Source: Bacillota bacterium
Lineage (GTDB): Bacteria > Bacillota > Clostridia > Lachnospirales > Anaerotignaceae
Assembly (NCBI GenBank): GCA_023413275.1
Contig: JAEZPX010000270.1
Span: 1-35,875 of the forward strand
DNA: 35,875 bases
Direction of reading: 5' to 3'
The notes below the pieces were generated by a model. That model made no database searches. It saw only the letters and a program-made list of their open reading frames with translations, and was not told the DNA's origin. Positions 1 through 8,787 of this stretch are shown piece by piece. Made by a program: the position numbers and the translations under genes. Within the stretch, counting starts at the first letter, position 1, and every line of letters begins with the position of its first letter.

Positions 1-82
1 TGCGGATGACAGGACTTGAACCTGCACGGGGTAACCCACTGGAACCTAAATCCAGCGCGTCTGCCAATTTCGCCACATCCGC
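1..82 (-). tRNA. tRNA-Leu (anticodon TAG)
   Basis: Read on the minus strand, the acceptor arm GCGGATG pairs with CATCCGC. The anticodon arm is CTGGA-TTTAGGT-TCCAG, giving anticodon TAG (leucine, CUN codons). A long variable arm is present, as expected for a class II tRNA. The discriminator base A is window position 1, so any encoded CCA lies outside the window. It is the last tRNA of a four-gene minus-strand cluster. Confidence 0.95.
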
Positions 83-172
83 ATGATAGAGTTTATTTTA
101 AACTTCCCTTGAAAGATTGTCAAGGAATAATTTCCGTTTATATGAAAAAAGGCTCTCATATGAGCCAAGTCA

Positions 173-246
<74 letters not shown>

Positions 247-256
247 CCACAAAAAA

Positions 257-327
257 AGCGGGTGATGAGAATCGAACTCACGTGTTCAGCTTGGAAGGCT
301 GACGTTCTACCATTGAACTACACCCGC
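257..327 (-). tRNA. tRNA-Gly (anticodon TCC)
   Basis: Minus-strand cloverleaf of 71 nt. Acceptor is GCGGGTG/CACCCGC, and the anticodon arm TCAGC-CTTCCAA-GCTGA gives TCC (glycine GGR codons). It is followed on the minus strand by a run of seven T (plus 251-257), which may aid 3' processing or partial termination. It lies between the two tRNA-Arg copies. Confidence 0.95.
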
Positions 328-333
328 AAAATC

Positions 334-407
<74 letters not shown>

Positions 408-427
408 AAAGCGATTACGCAAAAATT

Positions 428-456
428 ATTATGCCACAACTTTCATGCTTCGTCAA
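428..456 (-). promoter_or_regulatory. Sigma-A promoter of the tRNA cluster
   Basis: On the minus strand: TTGACG (451-456), exactly 17 bp, then CATAAT (428-433). It points at the tRNA-Arg gene that begins at 407, so all four tRNAs are probably one transcript. Confidence 0.8.
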
Positions 457-800
457 CACTTTTTTTAAAAAATGCTGTTTTTTATACTTTTTCCTTCTTT
501 TAAAGAGAAATCAGAGAGGAAAATCTCCGTTAATCCTTTCTTTATTTCAAAACAGTAGAATGCAATTTCATTACACCGTTTTAAGGTGAAGGAGCTGAAC
601 AATAAACTTACTTTCTATCCCTTTTGTAACAAAAACGTCTAACAGTTTACCCATTCTTAAGCTTGGAGGTACTTTAATTTCAATAAAGTACCTCTTATTG
701 CTTGGAAACTCAAAAATTGTAAGCTACCAAATCACCCTAAACTCTGATTGTAATACTGCAACGAGGCCACTAAGGGAAGCCCTCGTCTAAATTCCTCCAC
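457..800. other. Gene-free spacer with two inverted repeats
   Basis: No convincing coding region. Two hairpins are visible. One is an 11-bp perfect stem at 666-676/684-694 (AGGTACTTTA type arms, 7-nt loop). The other is a 6-bp stem at 761-766/781-786 (ACGAGG/CCTCGT). Neither is followed by a good T-run on either strand. They may end transcription leaving yfcE, but I cannot show it. The rest is AT-rich. Confidence 0.5.
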
Positions 801-1316
801 CTAGAATACACGTTTTCTCCGTGTGATTGTCCCTTGGTCATAATCCATAATGGCGCCTTCTATTCTTTCATTTTCAATGGAAATGATGCCAAAGGTGGGT
901 ATGAAGCCATCCCTAGGTAGAGAAATGCTTCCTGGATTAAACAAATATACCCGACCACTACCATCATTGTAAGGTACATGGGTATGCCCGAAAATCACAG
1001 CATCCGCCCCCTGTTCTTCTCCCCAGTAGGCTATGGTGTTCAATTGATAATGTACCCGCTCTTTATGTCCATGGGTTAACAAAAAACGTTTCCCTTGGGC
1101 AGTTACCAGCTTATGGGTAGGTGTGCCCCATCCATAATCATTATTTCCTTTCACATAATGAAAAGGCAATCCGGAAAATATAGATTGAAGCGCTTTGGCA
1201 TCCTCGTCATAATCACCTAAATGGAAAACCATGTCCAACTGCTGCTCCAGCCTTTGCAGCACTACCTTTGCATTTTCAATTCGACCATGACTATCACTTA
1301 AGACCAAAATTTTCAT
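801..1316 (-). CDS. yfcE: YfcE/MJ0936-family metallophosphoesterase
   Basis: 171 aa, normal length for the family of small cytosolic phosphodiesterases with a two-metal calcineurin-like core. The metal motifs appear in order: D-S-H-G near the N-terminus (LSDSHG), GD (HLGDYD), GNND (KGNNDYG), THGH, and GHTH near residue 110. The natural substrate is not settled for this family. The ATG overlaps the rdgB stop by 4 bp (ATGA), so the genes are translationally coupled. The order rph-rdgB-yfcE matches B. subtilis rph-ysnA-ysnB. It is the last gene of the operon. Confidence 0.93.
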   Translation of the reverse strand: MKILVLSDSHGRIENAKVVLQRLEQQLDMVFHLGDYDEDAKALQSIFSGLPFHYVKGNNDYGWGTPTHKLVTAQGKRFLLTHGHKERVHYQLNTIAYWGEEQGADAVIFGHTHVPYNDGSGRVYLFNPGSISLPRDGFIPTFGIISIENERIEGAIMDYDQGTITRRKRVF

Positions 1317-1912
1317 TTCTCCAATTCCTTTTTCAGCATCTCCTTCATTTTTCGCAATGCCTTTCCTCTATGGCTAATGGCATTCTTCTCCTCTGGGGAA
1401 AGCTCTGCCATATATTTGTCTTTTTCAGGAACAAAGAAAATAGGATCATATCCAAACCCATTCTCTCCCTTGGCCTCCCAGCCGATAATTCCCTCAACGG
1501 TATCATAACTCACCAGCCTTCTGCCATCGGGAAATGCTGCCGCGATACAGCTTACAAATCTGGCAGTTCTTTTTTCCTTGGGAACATGTTCTAGCTTTTC
1601 AAAAATCGCCTGAAATCTCTGGGAATAGGGTGTTTCCTCTCCCATAAATCTGGCGGAATATATCCCAGGAGCCTTGTCCATATAATCAATCTCTAAGCCT
1701 GAATCGTCGGATAAGGTTATCTTATTGCCAATCTCCATGATTTGTACCGCTTTCTTCATGGCATTCTCCTCAAAAGATGTTCCATCCTCAACCACATCAA
1801 AGGTTATCCCTGCATCTTCCATAGAGACAACTTCCACATCCATATCAGCTAAAATTGCATTGATTTCTTTTATTTTTCCCTTGTTCTTCGTAGCAAAAAT
1901 AATTGTTTCCAA
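1313..1912 (-). CDS. rdgB: XTP/dITP pyrophosphatase (RdgB/HAM1 family)
   Basis: 199 aa, full length. It hydrolyses the non-canonical nucleotides dITP, ITP and XTP to monophosphates and pyrophosphate, which cleans the nucleotide pool. Family signatures seen: N-terminal FATKNKGKIKEI, central DDSGLEIDYM, PGIYSARF, and C-terminal SHRGKA. The start is TTG at 1912, after an AAGGGAGAG ribosome binding site. It begins 16 bp after the rph stop and its own stop overlaps the yfcE start. Confidence 0.95.
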   Translation of the reverse strand: METIIFATKNKGKIKEINAILADMDVEVVSMEDAGITFDVVEDGTSFEENAMKKAVQIMEIGNKITLSDDSGLEIDYMDKAPGIYSARFMGEETPYSQRFQAIFEKLEHVPKEKRTARFVSCIAAAFPDGRRLVSYDTVEGIIGWEAKGENGFGYDPIFFVPEKDKYMAELSPEEKNAISHRGKALRKMKEMLKKELEK

Positions 1913-1928
1913 ACTTCTCTCTCCCTTC

Positions 1929-2660
1929 TTAATTCAATTCCATACCATCCAATGCTTCCTTCTGTATCTTCATCAAATCCTGAATTCCTTTTTTGCCAAG
2001 GGAAAGCATCTCTTCCAATTGCTCTTGAGAAAAAGTACCGTTTTCCCCTGTTCCCTGCAATTCAATAAAACCTGATGCATTGCTCATTATAATATTCATA
2101 TCCACCTCAGCGGCGGAATCTTCCTCATAGCATAAATCCAAAAGACTCTGTCCCTCTACAACACCAACACTGACAGCCGTGATATAACTGGTAAGGGGCA
2201 TTCTTGCCAGAAGTCCCCGTTCCACAAGCCCTTTGCAAGCCAATGCCAGTGCAATAAATCCTCCTGTGATGGAAGCTGTTCTTGTCCCTCCGTCCGCCTG
2301 AATCACGTCGCAATCTACAGTAATGCTTCTTTCTCCCAGAGCCTTCATATCAACGGCACCTCTAAGTGATCTGCCAATGAGCCTTTGAATTTCTGTTGCC
2401 CTTGGATTCATTTTCAATTTATGAATGTCTCGTTTATTCCTTGATTGTGTGGCACGAGGCAACATGGAATATTCCGCAGTTACCCAGCCTTCACCGCCAC
2501 CCTTTTTAAAAGAAGGTACGCTTTCCTCTACTGTGGCATTACAAATCACTTTTGTATTGCCCCATTCTATCAAAATAGATCCCTCTGCGTAGCGGGTAAA
2601 ATTTTTCGTTATTTTGATTGGTCTTAATTCATCATTCTCTCTGTTGTCAAATCTACTCAA
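1929..2660 (-). CDS. rph: Ribonuclease PH
   Basis: 243 aa, the usual length. This phosphorolytic 3'-5' exoribonuclease trims tRNA 3' ends, which fits a window whose tRNAs do not encode CCA. Signatures seen: an N-terminal RPIKITKNFTRYAEGS segment, the RATQSRNKRD substrate region, RSLRGAVDMKALGERSI, and the core GGTRTASITGGF. Start is TTG at 2660, behind AAAGGAGG with 8 nt spacing. It is the first gene of the rph-rdgB-yfcE operon, with a promoter at 2693-2721. Confidence 0.96.
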   Translation of the reverse strand: MSRFDNRENDELRPIKITKNFTRYAEGSILIEWGNTKVICNATVEESVPSFKKGGGEGWVTAEYSMLPRATQSRNKRDIHKLKMNPRATEIQRLIGRSLRGAVDMKALGERSITVDCDVIQADGGTRTASITGGFIALALACKGLVERGLLARMPLTSYITAVSVGVVEGQSLLDLCYEEDSAAEVDMNIIMSNASGFIELQGTGENGTFSQEQLEEMLSLGKKGIQDLMKIQKEALDGMELN

Positions 2661-2692
2661 TTTTCTTTCCTCCTTTGTGCAATCTATTTTCC

Positions 2693-2721
2693 ATTATATC
2701 CTGTCTAACCAGCTTTGAACA
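2693..2721 (-). promoter_or_regulatory. Probable promoter of rph operon
   Basis: On the minus strand a perfect TATAAT (2693-2698) lies 17 bp downstream of TGTTCA (2716-2721), a weak -35. It is about 33 bp upstream of the rph TTG start. A 6-bp-arm palindrome (TTATCA-CTAA-TGATAA) sits further out at 2778-2793 and could be an operator, but nothing ties it to a regulator. Confidence 0.55.
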
Positions 2722-2893
2722 GAAAATTTTCTATCTCATGTCTAATCAAAAACACATCAAATTTCAAAAGATTTACCTTATCACTAATGATAAATAGATA
2801 ATCCCATGGTTCTCTTTCTATTTTTTTTCGTAATAAATACAATTCTGCATTTGGATCAGTATTAAAATAAAAATTTACCAAAAATAAGTCAAA

Positions 2894-2921
2894 ATATTTT
2901 GTAAAAAAATAAACATACTAT
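2894..2921 (+). promoter_or_regulatory. Sigma-E-like promoter for the 2951 gene
   Basis: ATATTT (2894-2899), 14 bp, then CATACTAT (2914-2921). This fits the known SigE pattern ATAwwT-N14-CATACAnT with one mismatch. No good sigma-A pair is visible at this spot. The start codon is 30 bp downstream. Short motifs in AT-rich DNA arise by chance, so this is tentative. Confidence 0.35.
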
Positions 2922-2950
2922 TTTTATGATTGATTGAAAGGAGGCTTTCT

Positions 2951-3403
2951 ATGGATACTTTTATTCGCAGAACAATGATTTTTTTCATTGGAGCCTTTGG
3001 TTATTATAGTATTGAGGTGCTTTACCGGGGCTATTCCCATTGGACAATGTTTTTGGCAGGAGGACTGGCATTTTTATGCCTTTATACTTTGTTCAACACT
3101 CGCTTTTCTTTGCCCTATTGGGCATGCTGCTGTATCGGGGCACTGATTATAACCGCCATAGAATTTTCAATAGGAATTGTGGTAAATAGGTGGCTGGGTT
3201 GGCATATATGGGACTACTCAAAGCTACCCTGCAACATACTGGGGCAAATTTGTCTGTCGTTTAGCATAATCTGGTTGATACTTTGTATTCCCATTGGCTT
3301 TCTAACAAGATTTCTTCATGAAAAGATAGTGAATAAATTGATGTTCGGCATGTTAAATTTCTTGAAACGTAAAGAAGTTTTAAATAAAAAAATTCACCCT
3401 TAG
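2951..3403 (+). CDS. Small membrane protein, CmpB-like (putative ABC-transporter type IV family)
   Basis: 150 aa from the ATG at 2951, chosen because AAAGGAGG (2937-2944) sits 6 nt before it; an upstream in-frame TTG has no such site. Four hydrophobic segments are visible, at about residues 6-22, 31-45, 52-75 and 95-120. The conserved-looking GWHIWDYSKLPCNILGQIC stretch lies before the last helix. This resembles small integral membrane proteins annotated as CmpB or putative ABC-transporter type IV; the transport role is not demonstrated. The C-terminus is basic. It stands alone and ends at a terminator shared with the convergent amidase gene. Confidence 0.7.
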   Translation: MDTFIRRTMIFFIGAFGYYSIEVLYRGYSHWTMFLAGGLAFLCLYTLFNTRFSLPYWACCCIGALIITAIEFSIGIVVNRWLGWHIWDYSKLPCNILGQICLSFSIIWLILCIPIGFLTRFLHEKIVNKLMFGMLNFLKRKEVLNKKIHP

Positions 3404-3468
3404 GGAAATACCTCAGCTCATTGTGGCATCTACAAAACTTACACAATGCTCAATTTCTTTGGCAAACC

Positions 3469-3512
3469 AAAAAAGGCATTTCAAAGTAACTTCTTACTTG
3501 TCATGCCTTTTT
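3469..3512. terminator. Bidirectional terminator
   Basis: Stem AAAAGGCAT/ATGCCTTTT with a nested AAGTAA-CTTC-TTACTT hairpin. It is flanked by an A-run on the left and a T-run on the right, so it can stop both the 2951-3403 gene and the convergent amidase gene. Confidence 0.8.
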
Positions 3513-3528
3513 CTATTTTCTATTTTTA

Positions 3529-5613
3529 TTAACGGATTGTATAATCATCCATCATTTCAGTGATTGCCTTGGCCATAGCCATTGCAACAATATCCTGATT
3601 TGTAGATGAAGAAATTTTAATGGCATCACCGGGGTTCGATAAGAAACAGGTCTCTACTAAAATTGCAGGAACTGTGGTACCGTTTAAAATCAACAAGTCC
3701 GTTCTGCGCTTCACACCACGATTGGTGGTGCCAAAGGCTTGAATCAAGTTGCTCTGCATAATTTCTGCCGCCTTCAAGCTGGTCAACTTACTGCCGTTGT
3801 CATTACTATGTACCTGATACAGAGTTTCCGTACCGTTGGCAGTTGTGTTCGTCCCTGCAGAATTCATATGAATAGAAACCATTAAATCAGCAATTTGGTT
3901 TGCCGTTTTCGCTCGCAAGTTATTTTCCGGATAGGTATCACTATCTCGGGTCATATATACCTTTATATCAGAACTCTCTAAATATTTTTGTACCTTCAGC
4001 GCCACTGATAAGGCAATATTTTTTTCTATTAAGCCATTGCCATTGGTGCCAGGATCTTTACCGCCATGGCCTGCATCCAGCAGGACAACTTTATTATAAA
4101 CTTCCTTTGGATTTTTTGCAGCAATCTCATAACCATTCTTCGTTTCCTTCACCACATATTCACTGTAGCGATTTTGGTTAAACCTGATTAACGTGTCACC
4201 ACCCTTGGTGGAAACTGTAATATTGTTCATAACATCATTTCCGATTTTTAATGTACCATATCCATACGCACTTTCATAATTTCCAGGCAAAGTCAACTCA
4301 TAATAGCCTTCGGTATGGCGATCATTTTTTACAATTCTATCTACATCTATAGATTTTACATTCTCAAGTGTTAAAACATTAGACGTTGAATCATAATAGA
4401 GATTTTCAAGGGTGGATTTTGTTACCTCAACGGTCAATTCTCCATCCTCCTCTTTCCAGCTAAAATCTGTTAACTGTCCAATCTCTAATACGATACGAAA
4501 TGTATTTGCATCATACATACCCGTTCTGGCAGCATTGATATAGGATAGCCCCTTTGTACTCAATTCATTTTCCACCTTAGATTGAACATTGGGAATATCC
4601 ACCACAATCCTCTGGGGGTTTGTTAATGTGGATACTTTAGCCCCTAACGAGCCGCGGGCTCCTACCACCAATTTGTCCATATCTCCCCGATTGGTAAGGG
4701 AAATTTCATCAATCACAGACTGTTCAAAGGTAATGATAATTTTTTTCTTATCTGCACTTTGTGTTATGGTCTTACTTTTTTTGCCCGATAAATCAAAGAC
4801 AACTCTCGTAACCGGAATGCCATTACTGTCATGCTGAGCCGAACGTATGGCCGTTACAATATTGCTGTTTGTTGCAGTAATTTTGTCAGAAAGACTGCTG
4901 GTTGCATTTTGAATATCAATCACAACCTTCCCGTCATCTACATAAATCTCATCATAGCTGTATATTGCCTGATCTGCCTCAATGGTAAAAACCTGTGATG
5001 CCGTTGGACTGGTGGGCACGGCAGTTTGAAAAACTTTGACTGCCTTGGTTGTTGGTGTCGTAGGTGTTGTAGGCGTTGTTGGTGTCGTAGGCGTTGTTGG
5101 TGTTGTAGGCGTTGTTGGTGTTGTGGATGAGTTCTCTGCTCCAATATTTACTGTTCTATTTGGATCATCCCAAGTAATATCCAAATCCAAAGCCTGAGCC
5201 AATGCCCTTACAGGAAGCATTGTTCTATCATTTACAACCATAGCCGGAACATCCATGGTAAATTCTTTACCATTTTTAATACCTTTCTTACTTCCCAATG
5301 TGAATGCCACAGTGGAATCGTCATTGATTACAAAGGCTTGCTTTGTATCCTCATTCCAAAGAACCTCACACCCTAGCGCCTTGGCAATCAAACGCATGGG
5401 AAGCACCGTTCTGCCATCAATAATCACAGGGGGCATATCCTCAGGTTGTAATTCCTTCCCATCAATATTTATTTTAACCTCAGACGCATTATATGCGTGA
5501 TTCTTCCCATCATAAAATAAATTCATGTTTATTTTTTTTGCATATGCCACATTCGTCATCATCATCCCTATGGCAAAAGCTGAAAGAAACAGCCGCTTAA
5601 ATCCAACTTTCAT
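3529..5613 (-). CDS. Secreted N-acetylmuramoyl-L-alanine amidase (Amidase_3) with CuAO-N and AMIN domains
   Basis: 694 aa peptidoglycan hydrolase that cuts the MurNAc-L-Ala bond outside the membrane. Order: signal peptide (about 1-25, ending AYA); copper-amine-oxidase-N1-like domain with two GRTVLPMR / DRTMLPVR half repeats (about 40-155); a Thr-Thr-Pro linker; two AMIN-like beta domains (about 195-310 and 313-405); a middle segment; and the catalytic domain (about 508-690). Zinc ligands appear in DAGHGGKDPG, LIEKN and SIHMNS, and the catalytic Glu in ILVETCFLSN. AMIN and CuAO-N domains are known wall- or septum-targeting modules. ATG is preceded by AGGAGG. It is monocistronic, with a promoter at 5679-5706. 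Confidence 0.93.
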   Translation of the reverse strand: MKVGFKRLFLSAFAIGMMMTNVAYAKKINMNLFYDGKNHAYNASEVKINIDGKELQPEDMPPVIIDGRTVLPMRLIAKALGCEVLWNEDTKQAFVINDDSTVAFTLGSKKGIKNGKEFTMDVPAMVVNDRTMLPVRALAQALDLDITWDDPNRTVNIGAENSSTTPTTPTTPTTPTTPTTPTTPTTPTTKAVKVFQTAVPTSPTASQVFTIEADQAIYSYDEIYVDDGKVVIDIQNATSSLSDKITATNSNIVTAIRSAQHDSNGIPVTRVVFDLSGKKSKTITQSADKKKIIITFEQSVIDEISLTNRGDMDKLVVGARGSLGAKVSTLTNPQRIVVDIPNVQSKVENELSTKGLSYINAARTGMYDANTFRIVLEIGQLTDFSWKEEDGELTVEVTKSTLENLYYDSTSNVLTLENVKSIDVDRIVKNDRHTEGYYELTLPGNYESAYGYGTLKIGNDVMNNITVSTKGGDTLIRFNQNRYSEYVVKETKNGYEIAAKNPKEVYNKVVLLDAGHGGKDPGTNGNGLIEKNIALSVALKVQKYLESSDIKVYMTRDSDTYPENNLRAKTANQIADLMVSIHMNSAGTNTTANGTETLYQVHSNDNGSKLTSLKAAEIMQSNLIQAFGTTNRGVKRRTDLLILNGTTVPAILVETCFLSNPGDAIKISSSTNQDIVAMAMAKAITEMMDDYTIR
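5047..5124 (-). repeat. 9-bp tandem repeat encoding (Thr-Thr-Pro)8-Thr-Thr
   Basis: Eight 9-bp units plus six bases, encoding an extended Thr/Pro linker between the CuAO-N-like domain and the first AMIN domain of the amidase. Units differ only at a few wobble bases. Length changes in whole units would keep the frame, so linker length could vary between strains. Confidence 0.9.
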
Positions 5614-5639
5614 AGTTACCTCCTAAAGCATATCCCATC

Positions 5640-5656
5640 AAAAAGGCAGATGCCTT
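5640..5656 (-). promoter_or_regulatory. Small hairpin plus T5 in amidase leader
   Basis: On the minus strand AAGGC-ATCT-GCCTT is followed by TTTTT. It lies between the probable promoter and the ribosome binding site of the amidase gene. It looks like a minimal intrinsic terminator and might attenuate, but the stem is only 5 bp. Confidence 0.3.
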
Positions 5657-5678
5657 CATTATTTACGCAATTATCTTT

Positions 5679-5706
5679 AGTATATCAAATTTTGTCGTAA
5701 TTGAAA
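5679..5706 (-). promoter_or_regulatory. Probable promoter of amidase gene
   Basis: On the minus strand TTTCAA (5701-5706), 16 bp, TATACT (5679-5684). It is about 65 bp upstream of the amidase ATG. The -35 is weak. Confidence 0.45.
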
Positions 5707-5744
5707 GGGAAATGTCCCAATTGAAATATAATTTTAATAAATAG

Positions 5745-5891
5745 AAAAAGCCTTTCTAATGGAAAACAAAGGAGGCTTATTTTAACAAGCATCTGTCTCT
5801 AATGCACTTTAAATGCTTTCACTTCTGATTTACATAAAAAAGCCCGATTGCACTTTGAAAGTTCCCTTTCATCTATGCAATACGGGCTTTT
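5745..5891 (-). terminator. Terminator region downstream of the Lon-like protease run
   Basis: The main hairpin pairs 5838-5846 with 5883-5891 (AAAAGCCCG/CGGGCTTTT). It is extended by ATTGCA/TGCAAT and an inner GAAAG-TTCC-CTTTC, with a T-run on the minus-strand side. A weaker AAGCC/GGCTT stem (5748-5752/5774-5778) followed by T-rich sequence lies further downstream. It ends transcripts from the gene at 5968-6351. The rest of the 5614-5967 gap holds no gene. Confidence 0.75.
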
Positions 5892-5967
5892 GGCTTTAAA
5901 AAACTGACCTCTTATACGTCGAGTTTGTATTTAAAGAAAGGTGGAATAAAAAACTTTCCAGAGCCAG

Positions 5968-6351
5968 TTATTCCAGCTTCATATTCTTAGTTTTGGCAAT
6001 ACTATATTTCAATAACATAACTCCATTCCCATAAAGAAAACCCCACAAAAATATACATACAGCGGCGCTTCCCCTTGTAGCTGCAAAAATCAATCCTACA
6101 ACAAACAAAGGATATTCCCACCACCAGACACTGCTTTTCGTTGCTTCATTCACTTGAGGATGTTTATATAACCCCCTGAGATAGTAAATTACAATGGCAA
6201 TGGAAAGTCCCAACACTAGAATCGGAGAAAAAATTTCTTTGTTGAATAATAAATAACATGCATATATCGCCAGAAGAAATCCATTCGCCCATAGCATCGC
6301 CTTTATATACATTTTGGGTGGCAAAACATTCCTTATTTGAAAGGTCCACAT
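5968..6351 (-). CDS. Small integral membrane protein, function unknown
   Basis: 127 aa with four likely membrane helices, at about residues 18-35, 40-58, 78-92 and 95-115. A soluble stretch of about 15 residues with a WWWEYP motif sits in the middle, and the C-terminus is positively charged. AGGAG lies 6 nt before the ATG. It starts 39 bp after the stop of the Lon-like protease gene on the same strand and precedes a strong terminator, so it is probably the last gene of that transcript. I do not recognise a family. It could be a partner or substrate of the protease, but only proximity suggests this. Confidence 0.7.
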   Translation of the reverse strand: MWTFQIRNVLPPKMYIKAMLWANGFLLAIYACYLLFNKEIFSPILVLGLSIAIVIYYLRGLYKHPQVNEATKSSVWWWEYPLFVVGLIFAATRGSAAVCIFLWGFLYGNGVMLLKYSIAKTKNMKLE

Positions 6352-6390
6352 GATAAACTCCTATATCTTAAAGTGGATGCAAAATCGCTA

Positions 6391-8787
6391 TTATACTTTT
6401 TTACGTGCCAAGACATCGAATTTCTTTAATTTCTTCATTACCAAGCCATGAATGCTGCTTTCAGGGTAATTGCCCTCAGCATCCTTCTCTCCAGCAGACA
6501 TCCCCATCAAAAGAGCAATGCCTTCTCCAATCTGACTGATAGGATAAATGTGGAATTCGCCGTTTTTCACAGATTCTACAACCTCATCCTTTAGCACCAA
6601 ATCCTTAATGTTGGATGCGGGAATTACAACCCCTTGGGTTCCTGTTAAGCCACGCTTTTTGCAAAGGTCATAAAAGCCCTCAATCTTGTGGGTAACACCA
6701 CCAATGGCCTGAATTTCCCCTTTTTGATTGACTGACCCGGTAACAGCCAAATCTTGGCGAATGGGTACTTCTGAAAGGGAAGAAAGAATGCAGTAAAGTT
6801 CTGTGCTGGAAGCACTATCCCCATCAATCCCATTGTAGTTTTGCTCAAAACAAATTCTACAAGAAAGAGATAACGGAAACTCTTGTGCATAAGTCTGCCC
6901 TAAAAATCCGTTGATAATTTGAACCCCTTTGTCATGGGTCTGACCACTCAATCGAGCTTCTTTTTCAATATTTATCAACCCGGATTTCCCAACATAAGTG
7001 GTGGCTGTAATACGGCTAGGGTTGCCAAAAGCATAACTTCCCATATCCAATACAGCTAACCCGTTAATCTGCCCAATGACACGCCCATCAGTGTCAATCA
7101 TGATAACATGTTCATCCAGCATTTCACCAAGCTTTTCTTCATAAAGCTTCATTCTTTGCTCTTTCTCATAAACCGTTTTCTTAATATGAGCTGCTGTAAC
7201 CACCTGGGCATTCTCCATTTTTGCCCAAGTTACCGCCTCACAAAGAATTTCTGCAAGCTGATTAAAGCGTGTTGACAATTTATTTTGTCTCTCAACCAAC
7301 CTAGATGAGTATTCCAATATGGCACAAACTGCGCTTGCATCAAACTCCATGGTCTGTTCTTGCTCCACGAAACGTTTAATGAATCCGGCCAATTTCCACA
7401 TGTTTTCAGGATTTCTAGGCATTTCATAATCGAAATCTGCCTTGATTTTGAAAAACTTATCAAATTCCTCATCATATTCACTTAACAACTCATAGTAATA
7501 ATTGCTGCCTATCATAATCACCTTAATATCGGCAGGAATTGGTTCCGGTTTTAATGTGGGTGCCACTGTGGCCCCCAACTGGTCTCTACTACTATCCATG
7601 TTAATTTCTTTGGTTTTTATGACACGACGCAGTGCCTCCCAAGCCTGAGGCATAGAAAGAATATCCTGTGCCTGCACAATGAAATATCCCCCGTTGGCTT
7701 TATGGAGCAAGCCTCCTTTTATTTTCATAAAATCCGTGGTTAAATTGCCAAACTCACTATCATACTCCACTTCTCCCATTAAGTTGGAATAGGTTGGGTT
7801 AAAGGATACCACTACAGGAGCTCCTTCGCTTTTGGAATGATCTACAATCAAATTCACCTTATATTTCAAGGTAACATCTTCAGCGGGTTTCTTTCCAAGC
7901 ATAGGCAATAAAGAGGAAATTCCTTCGTCACTATCTTCTTCATCCTCATAAAACTGCCCCAGGTTTTCTAAAACATCTTCACGCACCTCGTTGATATATT
8001 CGATTACCCGCTTGTAATCCTGATATTTCTCCTGAACCCCACTGATATGGTGTCCGATGGCAAACATACCTACTTGATATTCAAGCTGTTCCAACTCTTT
8101 TTTAGAGGCCTTATCCAACTCTCTTATGTCACGCATGATTGCTCCAGCTTTCTCCTGAACAACCTGCGAATTTTTTTCGATTTCATTTTTAACATCTTCA
8201 TCCAAAGCATCATATTCTTCTTCACCAATGGCATTCCCGTCTACAACAGGCATAAAATAAATGCCGGAATTGGTGGTCTTTATCTGGAAGTCGAATTCCG
8301 CAGCCATTTTGCTCATATCTTCCATCAAACTGCTTCTTTTTTCATCAAAAGTACGCATCAAATCACTTTTTTGCTTCTCATATTCCTCTGCACGAAATAC
8401 CTTCTGTATTTCTGTTTTCAGAAGCTGAACAAGTTCGCTCATATCTTCTTTAAATTGCTTCCCCATACCCTTTTCAAACCGAAGAGCCAAAGGATTTCTT
8501 GGATTTTGAAAATTATAGACATAGCACCAGTCTCTGGGGACAGGTTCAGTTGCCGCCAACTTTTCCGTGCTGGCTTTGGCATAGGTGGTTTTTCCTGTAC
8601 CTGAAGGCCCCGACATATAAATGTTATATCCCTTCATTTTCACCATCAAACCAAAGTCAAACGCCCTTACTGCACGCTCCTGCCCGATAATTCCTTCCAA
8701 TGGAGGAATTTCGCCTGTTGTACGAAAGGCAAAATCTTCAGGAAAACAGCCATTTCTCAGCTGTGTATACTTTAATTCTTGCGCCAT
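6391..8787 (-). CDS. Lon-like ATP-dependent protease (AAA_32 / LonB-type)
   Basis: 798 aa. The N-terminal AAA+ part has Walker A GPSGTGKT at residues 60-67, followed by an insertion with coiled-coil character (about 110-260) typical of the AAA_32 Lon-like group. The C-terminal protease domain has the Ser-Lys dyad: S658 in GDSASST and K701 in GGVTHKIEG. Their 43-residue spacing equals that of S679/K722 in E. coli Lon. The classical Lon substrate-binding N-domain is absent and no clear membrane helix is seen. ATG follows GGAAGGAGGAG. It lies 72 bp downstream of rimI on the same strand and is probably co-transcribed. Confidence 0.93.
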   Translation of the reverse strand: MAQELKYTQLRNGCFPEDFAFRTTGEIPPLEGIIGQERAVRAFDFGLMVKMKGYNIYMSGPSGTGKTTYAKASTEKLAATEPVPRDWCYVYNFQNPRNPLALRFEKGMGKQFKEDMSELVQLLKTEIQKVFRAEEYEKQKSDLMRTFDEKRSSLMEDMSKMAAEFDFQIKTTNSGIYFMPVVDGNAIGEEEYDALDEDVKNEIEKNSQVVQEKAGAIMRDIRELDKASKKELEQLEYQVGMFAIGHHISGVQEKYQDYKRVIEYINEVREDVLENLGQFYEDEEDSDEGISSLLPMLGKKPAEDVTLKYKVNLIVDHSKSEGAPVVVSFNPTYSNLMGEVEYDSEFGNLTTDFMKIKGGLLHKANGGYFIVQAQDILSMPQAWEALRRVIKTKEINMDSSRDQLGATVAPTLKPEPIPADIKVIMIGSNYYYELLSEYDEEFDKFFKIKADFDYEMPRNPENMWKLAGFIKRFVEQEQTMEFDASAVCAILEYSSRLVERQNKLSTRFNQLAEILCEAVTWAKMENAQVVTAAHIKKTVYEKEQRMKLYEEKLGEMLDEHVIMIDTDGRVIGQINGLAVLDMGSYAFGNPSRITATTYVGKSGLINIEKEARLSGQTHDKGVQIINGFLGQTYAQEFPLSLSCRICFEQNYNGIDGDSASSTELYCILSSLSEVPIRQDLAVTGSVNQKGEIQAIGGVTHKIEGFYDLCKKRGLTGTQGVVIPASNIKDLVLKDEVVESVKNGEFHIYPISQIGEGIALLMGMSAGEKDAEGNYPESSIHGLVMKKLKKFDVLARKKV

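Noticed and set aside
5047..5124. CRISPR-like array
   Set aside because: Units are 9 bp, lack spacers and encode a regular Thr-Thr-Pro linker.
4938..5144. His/Gln-rich frame opposite in phase to the amidase linker
   Set aside because: It is an out-of-frame reading of the Thr-Thr-Pro repeat.
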